A model generated the notes under the pieces. That model had not been told where the DNA came from and searched no databases. It saw only the letters and a program-made list of their open reading frames with translations. From Phorcus lineatus (Eukaryota > Mollusca > Gastropoda > Trochida > Trochidae): a stretch of DNA of 64,000 bases. Location of the stretch: NCBI GenBank assembly GCA_921293015.1, contig OV121082.1, forward strand, positions 23,041,997 to 23,105,996, in the 5' to 3' direction. The translations under genes were made by a program, and so were the position numbers. Shown here in pieces: positions 12,004-21,308 of the stretch; the stretch's first letter is position 1; the number at the start of each line of letters is the position of its first letter.

Positions 12004-13110
12004 ATGATGTCTTATACGTGGAGAAGATTGAAGAAAAAGGTTCTATTGTTTCTCCTCATCTGTTTGTCTGTCTCGTATTTCTTCCATTCTAACGTATTTT
12101 TTCCAAAAGGACTGCCAGTTCTTCCAATAGTATATTCAAAGACAAAAGAAACATCAAAGCCAACACAACTTCATGATCCAATATCACTTAACCCAAGAGT
12201 GAAAGTTTTACCTTGGAATTTCGTCACAGGACAAACATTTGTGGGACAAGAACACATTTTCCGCCCTAAAGAAACTACTTTGCAATTTTTGGATTTTGAT
12301 TTTAAATTAAAGGGCGAAAATATGTGCAAGGAAATTCCACCATTTCTGTTGACCATGGTACCTTCGCTGCCTAAAGATCAGGACATTAGAGCCTCGATAA
12401 GGAAAACTTGGGCGTCAGTTTCAAAATCGCAGGAATGGCCACTTCGGATTGTGAATGCTGAGGTCAAGGTCATTTTCTTACTTGGAAATGCGACTGCTGG
12501 AGAATTCAAAGCCATACAAGAGGAAAATGCGCAGCATCAAGATATAGTAGTGGCTGATTTCGTGGACAGTTATAGAAATCTAAGCCGAAAAATTCTCATG
12601 GGACTAACATGGGTGAGGGAATATTGCTCCGGGGCTCAGTTCATTCTGAAATGTGATCAAGATACATTCCCTAATATTCCCCTTATTGTTGATTTCCTTA
12701 TAGCATTTCAACCGCAATTCAACATGACTGTTATAGGATACATATTTGGGAAGTCGCGTGTTTTGAGAACCGGAAAATGGCAGGTCAACAGATTGGATTA
12801 TCCAATCAACAACTACCCACCGTACGCTTCTGGCAATGCTTACATCATGCAGCGGGATCTTGCTTTTCACGTGATTGATGTGTCAAAACACATGCCGTAC
12901 ATTTCAGTTGAAGACGCCTATATCACTGGGATATTGACAAGAGTTGTGCACGGAAAGCACGTGCATTCAAAGACTTTCACTACTCTAAGTGACAAAAATC
13001 CGAAGACTTGTGAATTTCTAAAGGATGAAAGGCAAGCAAGCACTCGTACAACAAAATATTTTATGCAAGCCATTTGGAAAACATTTCAAAACAACAAGTG
13101 TTTTCAATAA
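12004..13110 (+). CDS. Beta-1,3-galactosyltransferase-like glycosyltransferase (GT31)
   Basis: Predicted type II Golgi enzyme of 368 residues that would transfer a sugar, probably galactose or N-acetylglucosamine, from a UDP donor to a glycan. The start is the first ATG after the splice acceptor; the next codon is also ATG. Residues 1-12 are basic and cytosolic, and about 13-27 (VLLFLLICLSVSYFF) form the anchor. GT31 landmarks follow in order: SIRKTWASV near 131, VIFLLGN, DFVDSYRNLSRK, the metal-binding DxD as DQD at 218-220, YPPYASGNAYIM near 272 and EDAYITGIL near 303. Three N-glycosylation sequons (NAT, NLS, NMT) fit a secretory protein. The coding region is one exon, as is common in this family. 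DQD in place of the usual DDD keeps both outer acidic residues. The exact donor and acceptor cannot be told. A broken paralogue lies at 24906-30845. Confidence 0.92.
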   Translation: MMSYTWRRLKKKVLLFLLICLSVSYFFHSNVFFPKGLPVLPIVYSKTKETSKPTQLHDPISLNPRVKVLPWNFVTGQTFVGQEHIFRPKETTLQFLDFDFKLKGENMCKEIPPFLLTMVPSLPKDQDIRASIRKTWASVSKSQEWPLRIVNAEVKVIFLLGNATAGEFKAIQEENAQHQDIVVADFVDSYRNLSRKILMGLTWVREYCSGAQFILKCDQDTFPNIPLIVDFLIAFQPQFNMTVIGYIFGKSRVLRTGKWQVNRLDYPINNYPPYASGNAYIMQRDLAFHVIDVSKHMPYISVEDAYITGILTRVVHGKHVHSKTFTTLSDKNPKTCEFLKDERQASTRTTKYFMQAIWKTFQNNKCFQ

Positions 13111-13387
13111 GTTCTGTGTAAATGATGTACTTGTTTAAAACATTTTGATATTTTTGCAGTTATTTTCATATTTTTGTAAATTCCTGAGTGATAGCATTGA
13201 AATAATCATGCTTATGTTGTTATATTTTTTCACTTGGTGATTATTTTTAATTGTTCTTTTATTTCATATGCTTCACATTACAAGCTTTCATATTCACTAC
13301 CGTTTGCACACGAACGAGAAACCAATCTGAAATGTAATTGTATAAGAATATTGTAGAAGGCTTAAGAAACTATTATTAACCATTATG

Positions 13388-13463
13388 AATAAACTAAAAT
13401 TGAGGCAACCCCCTGAATATGAAATCATTCTCTCTTAAAGTATGTGTATTACATTGAAATAAA
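13388..13463 (+). terminator. Polyadenylation signals of the GT31 gene
   Basis: AATAAA occurs at 13388-13393 and again at 13458-13463, about 280 and 350 bases past the stop codon. Either could serve as the cleavage signal; nothing further decides between them. Confidence 0.55.
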
Positions 13464-13499
13464 GCAATATGTGTTTCTTCTGTGCTTTCTTTTCCAATA

Positions 13500-15160
13500 A
13501 CATATCAAAGTAAATTTTATTAAACAGGTCTTTTTAACAGCGTCTCTTTTGCAGATAAATTGAATATTTCTACCAATACGTTTTAAAATTTAAGATCTAC
13601 ATTGCAAAGATGACGAATTCTTCTTCATAGAAATATAATTGAAATACCATATCATGGGTAAAACAAAGTATAGGTTATTTTGATGGGCAGTATAAGAGAA
13701 ACAACAAAATATATGTGTTATGGAATTAATCAACAAGATTAAGTGATGTTGACATGCGAAAAGGCACACAAAGGATATAAAAAGTTCATTGAAGGGAGAC
13801 TCGCAACGGCAATGGCCTATGTGTCCAGGAGCATCATCAACACAGCTTATTGCACGTCATATATGTGATGACGTCAAACGTGGGATGACGTGTTTGGCGA
13901 TCGTTGTCATGAGCCTCTTGAAGCCACTACCACAGCCAACTGCTGCAAAACGTTTACCAGCTTGCCTGATGACTCTCATTCAGTCGTCAGTTTGATGCAC
14001 TAGCTCCAGACAGCGAGTATGCGATCCGTGACGTCACTAATATACTCGCTGCCATCAGAAGGCTTCAAGGTGAAAAAGCTCTAACATAGCGCGTGCAACC
14101 AACGATTGATGTCACGCTCTAAAAGTGAAGCTCCTAACTCATAGGATTCACAATGCAACTCTGAACAACGACTCAAGAAATGAGTACGGCAAACGAAACT
14201 TTTTGTTTTTTAATTAAGTTGTCTTTAAATTTTTGAAACGTAACAAATTGTCCACCATATACTCATCAAATACAAAATTATATTTGAAGCAAATTACACC
14301 AACTTTTGTAATATTCATAGAATTTCATACGCCTAACGTTTAAAACATACTCTCGAACCAATTTATTTGTATGTAAAAAAACAATTTGGTTCGAGATTAT
14401 CGATGACGTCAATTCCTATTGTTGTCAAGAATCCTGACAACAATGCCCTCGCAAGTGAAGGCAGGGCTACTACCGTAGAGGTACTCGAAGGGGAGGCGCC
14501 CTGGCTTGGAGGTTGTTTGATGCAGGCAAAATAACTTTAATTTGTGAAAAGGATTCTACTTTAATTTATACTCGTTTTGCACATTGCAGTCTCTAAAGTC
14601 AATATTGTTGGGTCACCACCATCCTGAGGATGAATCGTTTGCACTTTTTCAACTTGAACACAAGCGTCTCAAGAGATGCCGTCCACTGATGCGCAGCCCA
14701 ATCTTTTTTCGGCTGTTGACGTTGAGCATCAGTATTGACATCATACAAGATTTTGATAGTTTGTTAACAAATATGACATGACGTAGGACGTTTGGGCGTG
14801 GCTTCGAGTCATGCTTCGATGATTTTGTCACAGCTTTCGCCAGGTTGATTAGCCAGTTATCCAAATCAGGGTCTCTTAGTAGTCGAATTTTAGTGTATAT
14901 TTTCTCATATTTTTGCTGTATTAATTCTTATATGCAGGAATGTGGCAAGTGATAAGAATACAGATAATAATTTGCAATAATCAGAATCATTAGTAACGCC
15001 TCCTCTTTAGTATCCTTTCTCTGATAGAGTTTATATGTAAGTTTTCACAATTTCTCAAAACAAACTTTGGTTAAAAAGGTTTAACTTCACAATACATTGA
15101 AGAGAATTCTTTGTAAAAAATATTCGAATCAGGGTTGACAACATAAACTAGTGCCCAAGG
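13500..15160. other. Unassigned interval with several TGACGTCA-like sites
   Basis: No gene was recognised. TGACGTCA or a close form occurs near 13868, 14029 and 14403, and a short inverted repeat (TCTCGAACCAA with its partner TTGGTTCGAGA) spans about 14352-14396. Two frames of 65-70 codons (13789-13995, 14584-14781) show no domain. The CRE-like octamers may be chance or part of an unrecognised element. Confidence 0.35.
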
Positions 15161-15169
15161 GAAATTATA

Positions 15170-16130
15170 CAGTGGGTGTGGCCAAACTTCGGACACATAG
15201 AAAAGCATAAATAGATAAACATTTATTAGGTAAATTGTTCTATTCTTTAGCAAATGGACACAATTCCACTCACTACTTAATCAAAAGAACTGTTTGATTG
15301 ACGCAAAAAACAAAGATTTATCATTATAGCCTCTAAAAACCCAACACTTTTGAATTTTTCACAAATTGTCATCAAATGTTAAATTAATAGTGGGTGTGAC
15401 GACAATATGTGTCATTGCCAGCCAACACATGGTGAGGAATGAACAATGTAAGGTGGCGTTTTACCTGTGGCGTGACCTGGTTCCAGCGGGCTTGTAGCGG
15501 GCATTGTTACAGTATTTCAATAGTGAGTGATAGCGCTGGTAGTCTGTTTATAAAGGTTGTCCTATGAATGTTCTATCGGACTCATGTCCGGAGAAAAGCT
15601 GGGCATGGCAATACAACGATGTTAGAGTGATTCAAGGGGGTGTTTGTAAGTCATGCTGTTTGAGGGCCTTGGGTTATAGTGTTGGTTGACAATGCCACGT
15701 GGTTGTTGCTGGATAAATGAGAAGACAAAAGTTCGCAAACATCATCGCTTTCTTTACAAACAATATGGTCACCATCAGTCTCGTTTTAAAAGCGCCAGAG
15801 ACCCCCACGACTCTAACATAATACCATATCCAAAGGTATGACTAACAAGATACTGACGCGTCTGTTAAACACTCGTTTGACTGTCATTTCTGTTCAGACA
15901 ACACCCATACTCATTTGGTGATCGTTGGCATTTACCTATCTGGCAACGTCAATTGATATGAATGGTTTGTAGAGTCAGATACACTTCAAAGTAGGGTCAC
16001 TTTCAATTGACATCAAACCCATAGGAAGGCGAGTGCATCTAATAGGTGATCTATCTAAATCTGATTTAATTTCAGAGTTACTTACGGTTTATGGTCTGTC
16101 AGCAATCGAAATGACTCCAGTCCATACAAG
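15170..16130 (-). pseudogene. Decayed Tc1/mariner-type transposase
   Basis: Minus-strand translation gives PSFSPDMSPIEHS near 15600, the segment of Tc1 transposases with the last catalytic acid (SPDxSPIEH). Preceding it is NQHYNPRPSNS, where the usual D of the DNARPH box is replaced by Y. The C terminus in a shifted frame ends THY with a stop at 15384-15386, like the family's GGHTRY end. Stops and frameshifts throughout make it dead. TACAGTGGGTGTGGCC at 15168 may be the right terminal repeat with its TA target. The left end was not found. Confidence 0.75.
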
Positions 16131-16309
16131 TATCTTGCGAACTACTCTACAACAGCATAGCGACAAGCACTAACAAGTTGCATTCTGTTCACGAACATAA
16201 ACCCCTGCAGAGACCAGTTACTCTTAGATTGAGAAAGAATGAGTGTATGGGCTTGCGGACAGATTTAGTTTTTGTTGAAACTATCATTTGTGTTCCAATA
16301 GATCACCGA

Positions 16310-16391
16310 TATATCCGCACATGCTTCCCCTCAATTACTAAGCTGATACCCCTTATTGTTTATGTTCTAATGGCTTTCAACCGCAATTTAA
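16310..16391 (+). pseudogene. Fragment of a GT31 gene
   Basis: The translation CFPSI..PLIVYVLMAFNRN resembles TFPNIPLIVDFLIAFQPQF of the intact GT31 enzyme just after its DQD motif. At DNA level, 40 bp from CCTTATTGTT to ACCGCAATT matches the gene at about 12678-12717; in the later tandem copies about 34 of 40 positions agree by eye. The fragment stops exactly at a TTAA (16388-16391) where a MITE begins. No other part of the gene was found nearby with confidence. Confidence 0.6.
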
Positions 16392-16752
16392 AGGGACAGT
16401 AACACGTTCTTTAGGACAAATAATCTGAGACCAATAGCAACACAAGACAAGATTATTGTTTATGTTCTAATGGCTTTCAACCGCAATTTAAAGGGACAGT
16501 AACACGTTCTTTAGGACAAATAATCTGAGACCAATAGCAACACAAGACAAGATTATTGTTTATGTTCTTATTGCTTTTCAACCGCAATTTAAAGGGACAG
16601 TAACACGTTCTTTAGGACAAATAATCTGAGACCAATAGCAACACAAGACAAGATTATTGTTTATGTTCTTAATGCTTTTCAACCGCAATTTAAAGGGATA
16701 GAGACACGTTTTTTGGGACAAATAATCTGAGATAAATAGCAAGACAACGTTT
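16353..16752 (+). repeat. Four tandem 100-bp units made of GT31 fragment plus MITE end
   Basis: TTATTGTTTATGTTCT recurs at 16353, 16453, 16553 and 16654. Each unit has about 38 bp of GT31-derived sequence followed by about 62 bp of MITE family 2 left end (AGGGACAGTAACACGTTC onward). The last unit runs into the full MITE at 16694. The units differ by few substitutions, so the amplification is fairly recent. Confidence 0.9.
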
Positions 16753-16978
16753 ATTTAACAAAATTAGCAGTTCTAAATCAAACATACCATGATCTGTCTA
16801 GCACTGAACCATTTCCCTACATCAAATGATTAAAATGTGTTGAAAGATTATTTTTCAAGTAATAGTAATGGTTTTTGCTTGATAATTGATACCTTCTTGT
16901 ATGTATTAACATCAATAAGTGTTTATTGGAGGGAAATTTGAAGAAACAAATATTTAAAAGAAACGTGCTACTGTTCTT
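16694..16978. mobile_element. TTAA-flanked MITE, family 2 (285 bp)
   Basis: Left end AGGGATAGAGACACGTTTTT and right end AAACGTGCTACTGTTCTT are inverted partners flanked by TTAA at 16690-16693 and 16979-16982. The ends match the element at 10991 but the interior differs, as expected for a MITE family. Non-coding. Confidence 0.85.
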
Positions 16979-17093
16979 TTAAGATATTTGGTATTAAAAA
17001 TCGTTGAAAACTATGTCCTAAATCTGAATATTTTATAGAAATAGCATGTTACCAAAGTACTTGTTCATGATGAGGCCTCCTCTCAGTTAACAA

Positions 17094-17572
17094 ATTCTCT
17101 CCCAACAGAGGTAGCTCCGTCATTATTTCCTACACAACCTTTGTCTTAATACGAAGGTTTCTTGATCTAGAAATCTAGAACGCTGATTGGATGCAATCAA
17201 AGTTATTGTGCAATCAGCGACGCCGTTTCAAAAGTTATCATTCACATCGCCTAAGTTATTTCCGTAAGCTTTCCAAAAGCCTTAGTTATTTCCGGAAACT
17301 TTACGAAAACTAAACTTTATTTGAATATGCACCTTGCGCTTTGAGTCTTCTTTTAAAAACACATACGCCTCATTTTGCGACTGCATCATCGCATAGGCCT
17401 GTGGGACAACAAATTCACGCAATCGGTGTTTTCATTGGCTTAACTATTGCAAGGTAGTTTAAGTTGCAATATTGTGCAGGTAGGGGAAAATGCCAGAAGT
17501 CCAAGAAACCTTCGTATTGAGACAGAGGTTGTATAGGAATTTATGACGGAGCTATCACAGTTGGGAGAGAAT
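17094..17572. mobile_element. MITE with terminal inverted repeats of about 75 bp
   Basis: The left arm ATTCTCTCCCAAC... (17094 to about 17167) is inverted at about 17500-17572, ending GTTGGGAGAGAAT. The arms share long blocks such as AGCTCCGTCAT and ATACGAAGGTTTCTTG with few mismatches. The central 330 bp has no open frame. No sure target duplication was seen. Confidence 0.85.
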
Positions 17573-18599
17573 GCGATTCACCGCATGTTCAAAACATCTC
17601 ATTAATAAAATCTCTTACCATTCAGTTTGTGTGTTTTATTTAAAACCATTTAGGTATCGATATCGAATTATGCAGAAAATTTATCAAAATTGAATTAAAT
17701 CAAACATATATCATTTTCTTATAAACAACGATTTATTCAAAATACGTTTACATCATAAAACGAAATAACTTACACAATTATGACACAATCACTTTCTCTT
17801 TAAGAAACAAAAAAATACGAGTTTTGCAATTATTTTACTCAACACTGTGAAAAATAGACAGTTAAGAAATTATCATGAAATATTCTCTGATACAAAGGTA
17901 ATTCAAACCTCCTCAAGTACGTCAATTAATCAAACCTCATCGTTGAAGATATTCCATACAGGAGATTAAGAAAGAGTGTTGAAAGGTTGTAGAAGCAATA
18001 TGTATATAAAGAATGTGTATTTTCGGCTTGTGCACTTCTTTGTTGGCGTTCTCTCGTCAAGGTTTCTTGAATTAAACCTGGATATTTGCAGATAGGAGGC
18101 ATATCATGCTCTTCCAGATAATGATACAAAACACCAATATGATAATGACCACTAAATTATATTAATTTTGAACGTCTTGACGACTGACCAAAAGTTCCAT
18201 ATCAGCAGGCACTACTATAAGTTAAAGAGCCACTCCGTGATTTTCATAACATATTATTTACCTTTGATACAAACCTAAATGTCATATGTGGTGATATAAA
18301 ATCAAAACATCTTAACTGTTCATGTCCAGAAGACATATATATGACAAATACTGGTTTTCCATGAAAATCTAAAAACAGCCTTATAAATGCACAGAGGAGT
18401 AGATATCACGTCCAATATACATGGATACTAGTTATATAACCTAAGAAACACCATCAACTCCTAACTGCCCTCCTGGCTGTTTTTGATAAGTCTCAAAAAT
18501 TACGGTTGACAATTTGACGCGCGCCACTGTCCGGTTTTCGATCATAATTGCGGCGTTCTACCTTCATATTGTCACTGTAAAAAAACAATAAGTGCTTGA
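17573..18599. other. Unassigned AT-rich interval
   Basis: No gene was recognised. About 40 bp near 18510-18545, centred on GCCACTGTCCGGTTTTC, recurs near 24013-24035 and marks an unidentified dispersed repeat. Confidence 0.4.
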
Positions 18600-18830
18600 A
18601 CGAAAAGGCTGGTGTCTAACATGCCGTAAAAGAGCTTAATCATCCCGGGGCGTGGTAGCCTTTGGTCTTCAAGAATGGGGAAGGTCCTTTACATCATTTG
18701 TTTGCGCATGCTTCCTCACCAGACGGCTTATTACGGTGTAGTCAAACTGAGTTCTTCTTGCAATTTTCTTGTTAGAAAGTCTTGTCGGATGATGCCGTCT
18801 TAATGAATCGGAAATTCTCCTTTGTTCCAT
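18600..18830 (-). pseudogene. N-terminal part of a Tc1-like transposase
   Basis: From an ATG at 18830 the minus strand reads MEQRRISDSLRRHHP, then LSNKKIARRTQFDYTVISRL and VRKHAQTNDVKDLPHS, a stop, and RPKATTPRDD. This is the paired helix-turn-helix DNA-binding region of Tc1 transposases, including the GRP-like linker. The catalytic DDE part does not follow. The fragment has stops and is not functional, and it is too diverged to pair with the catalytic relics at 15170 or 42378. Confidence 0.8.
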
Positions 18831-19614
18831 TGTCAATCAGAAAGCAAAAAAAGTTGTAATGAAGTCGATATCGATCCTTAGATATCAAATGCTTGTGGTT
18901 GTTTGAAACACACCAATGCATGTAGGCAACACACCAATCCTTTCACCAGTCATACCACTCTTCGATTTGTTTTCATGGGGATTGAAATTTGGTTTCAACA
19001 TATACCTATATTTCAGGTATTTTTAAGGGCGCTTAACATTTTTTGCAGTTTACATTTTTTGCAGTTTTATGTTAAATCCTATAGTGGAAATCATTTAATA
19101 GGTATTCACAGTTTCTATGTACAGCTGTCGCTTCTGGGTTGTAAGCAATCAATCACACTTGGTTAGATTTCAATTGTTTATTTCATTGAATATTGAACAT
19201 ACTTTAGAGATAACAGAATATGTTGCCAATTTATAGATAATCAGTCGTCATAGGGGAAGCAATATTTTAGACTATTTATTTGTCATCGCCACTTCACACA
19301 ACAGAGTGAATATAGCACTAAATGTCTCTTAAGGAATGGATAACTAAAGATCTGTACGAAAAGTATTCATCACCTGACGTTATTTCCAAAGACTTCATTG
19401 TTGATTTAGCATTGCACAAATGATTGTCATGAGGTAAATTCCGGTAGGATATCATTAATTTTTGCAGGTTGAATTCAAATAAGCTCAGCTAGAAGCATAT
19501 AATTTCAATTAAAGTTAAGAACTAGTATTTAATTTGTTCAATACAATTTATATACATATGTACATGGATGATAAACGTTTCCCCATGGATAGCCATGTTA
19601 GTCGTTTTGTCAAT

Positions 19615-19616
<2 letters not shown>

Positions 19617-19656
<40 letters not shown>
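19617..19656. repeat. (TA)n microsatellite
   Basis: Twenty TA dinucleotides directly left of the Penelope-like remnant. Similar TA runs lie on the right of that remnant and beside the hairpin at 20458. Confidence 0.95.
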
Positions 19657-19658
<2 letters not shown>

Positions 19659-19696
19659 TAAAAAGGTGAAAGGTCGCACGTGAAGTAAATGTATAT

Positions 19697-20109
19697 TTGA
19701 AAATAAAATACTTCAGACGACACTTGCTCAAAAGAATTTCTTCAAAAGACGCTAAAACATATACTCCTAGAAATTACATGTATACAGGTCATGTCACCGG
19801 TGCGATTGAAACAAAAGATCAATTGATGGACTGGGACAGACCGGGAAGAAGCTACCATAATGACTCAATTCTTAATCCCTCGTAAATAGCGCATTGTAAG
19901 CTAATCAAGCTAACCACTTGTCACTTGCTAATCAATCAAAGTCTATTGTACATTGTTACGTAGTTAAGCATGTGTACCTATATATTTGCCATGTTGTGAA
20001 AACTCCACACTGTTGAAAAGACTTGTTATCAAGTCGAAATGCGACGCATCCAGTCATCATTAAAATGATATCTACAGCAAGTGTCGTCTGAAGTATTTTA
20101 TTTTCAAAT
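19697..20109 (+). mobile_element. Penelope-like element remnant, copy 1
   Basis: The segment is bounded by 30-bp inverted ends (ATAAAATACTTCAGACGACA at the left, its complement at 20076-20106) and by TA repeats. The interior holds a short frame with no recognised domain and, near the right end, a complete hammerhead ribozyme-like fold. A 5'-truncated second copy follows at 20130-20405. Association of TA-rich flanks with hammerhead motifs is known for Penelope-like retroelements, so the assignment rests on that motif rather than on protein homology. Confidence 0.55.
20009..20054 (+). ncRNA. Hammerhead ribozyme-like motif, type I topology
   Basis: All parts occur in the right order and spacing: stem I strand ACTG (20009-20012), core TTGAAAA (20013-20019), stem II GACTTG-TTAT-CAAGTC (20020-20035), GAAA (20036-20039), stem III ATGC-GAC-GCAT sharing the last A (20039-20049), cleavage residue C at 20050, and closing stem I strand CAGT (20051-20054). 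The textbook core is CUGANGA; here C3 is U and G8 is A. These two residues pair in known hammerhead structures, and U-A keeps that pair. The NUH triplet is AUC. Activity is untested. The neighbouring copy near 20310-20352 has lost five bases of stem II and should be dead. Confidence 0.65.
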
Positions 20110-20129
20110 ATATATATATATATATATAT

Positions 20130-20405
20130 ACACACAGGAAGAACCTATTATAATAATTCAAATCTTAATCCCTTAATCCCTCATAAATAGCGCATTGTTA
20201 GCTAATCGAGGTTACCACTTGTTCCTTGCTAATTAATCAAAGTCTAATATACATTATAACATTGTTAAGCATGCGTACCTATATATTTTTGCCATGTTGT
20301 GAAAACTCCACACTGTTTAAAAGACTTGTTATCGAAATGCGACGCATCCAGTCATCATTAAAATGATATCTACAGCAAGTGTCGTCTGAAGTATTTTATT
20401 TTCAA
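20130..20405 (+). mobile_element. Penelope-like element remnant, copy 2 (5'-truncated)
   Basis: It repeats the right two thirds of copy 1, ending in the same CAAGTGTCGTCTGAAGTATT block, with scattered changes. Its hammerhead-like region (about 20310-20352) has TTTAAAA as core and lacks half of stem II. Confidence 0.7.
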
Positions 20406-20457
20406 GTTCACAATCTTGAAATTGATGTTAAGCTTCCAGGTATTAGATATTGAAAAA

Positions 20458-20618
20458 TATGAAGTTAGAAGTAAAAACAATCCATTTTAATGTCTAGCGC
20501 TTTCAGCTCAACGAGCCTCTTCAGGCCATACATACAAGGGATAATATCCGGATAATAATCAGTATGGCCTGAAGAGGCTCGTTGAGCTGAAAGCGCCATT
20601 GTTTGTTTTACTTCTAAC

Positions 20619-20623
<5 letters not shown>
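20458..20623. repeat. Long inverted repeat carrying hammerhead cores on both arms
   Basis: The left arm (about 20458-20530) and right arm (about 20562-20623) are inverted copies sharing CTTCAGGCC/GGCCTGAAG and GAAGTTAGAAGTAAAA with its complement. About 30 bp separate them, and a (TA)n run abuts the right arm. The right arm lacks about 15 bp just after GCGC. Each arm read outward encodes CTGAAGA, a short stem and GAAA. It resembles inverted terminal segments of Penelope-like elements. Confidence 0.75.
20489..20531 (-). ncRNA. Hammerhead ribozyme-like motif with canonical core
   Basis: On the minus strand the conserved core is complete: CTGAAGA (20524 down to 20518), stem II GGCTC-GTT-GAGCT (one G-U pair), then GAAA. 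Stem III is the self-complementary AGCGCT, and the cleavage triplet is CTA with the cut expected between 20495 and 20494. Stem I pairs GTATGGC with GACAT, with one A-G mismatch. Loop-less palindromic stem III is a known feature of Penelope-type hammerheads, thought to act as dimers. The plus-strand arm at about 20563-20597 has the core but reads GCGCC, losing the cleavable triplet. Confidence 0.7.

Positions 20624-20664
<41 letters not shown>
20622..20664. repeat. (TA)n microsatellite
   Basis: An uninterrupted TA run directly right of the hammerhead-bearing hairpin, continuing into TGTGTGTG. Confidence 0.95.
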
Positions 20665-20673
<9 letters not shown>

Positions 20674-21160
20674 ATAATATATATAATAATATTCTCATTT
20701 TCGGCGATACAAAACCCTGTGAAGATGATTACACACATTTGAGCAAAACGTGAATAGTATTCTATGTAAAGTTATATCAATGAAAATTATTTCTGGGAAG
20801 CTAAACTAACGTGTATGGATGTCTTTGGGAATTACGTCAGGTGACCAATACTTGCACACAGGTCTATATGTTTAATTCACTTTAATTGAGACGTTAATTT
20901 GTCACTAATAAGGAACTAATCTTTAAAGGAAAATGTTCAAATTTGGTAATTATAATGCAGATGAGAACATAAGCACTCACTTTCATTTTCTCTTGATGCA
21001 ATAACTACTTATTAACCTTCACATACAGCCTGTTGGCATTACCGTGATAAACATGTTTGAAAGGCTATTGGAACTTTACTCAGGACATAGGCAAATTGGC
21101 TCTCATTTAAGCCATAAACAACATTTTTGTAATATACACTTTGTCACTGTAATATGTTAT

Positions 21161-21308
21161 AAGAATAATCAACAAGATGCGAGGAATTACGGTTTATCTG
21201 TCCTGAGTGGATTATTGTTATAAATTCCGAGCTTTAGCGAGGAATTTATCACAATAATTCACGAGGGACAGATAAACCGTAATTCCGAGCTTCGAGTTGG
21301 TTATTCTT
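21161..21308. repeat. Snap-back inverted repeat of about 148 bp
   Basis: The sequence folds almost end to end: AAGAATAATCAAC (21161) with GTTGGTTATTCTT (21296-21308), GGAATTACGGTTTATCTGTC with its complement near 21266, and ATAAATTCC with GGAATTTAT around a loop of about 8 bases near 21232. A few mismatches are present. It is probably a fold-back MITE, and no coding or target duplication was recognised. Confidence 0.85.

Noticed and set aside
16178-16402. A complete 74-codon gene
   Set aside because: Only its C-terminal third resembles anything (GT31), and the end runs into a MITE terminus.
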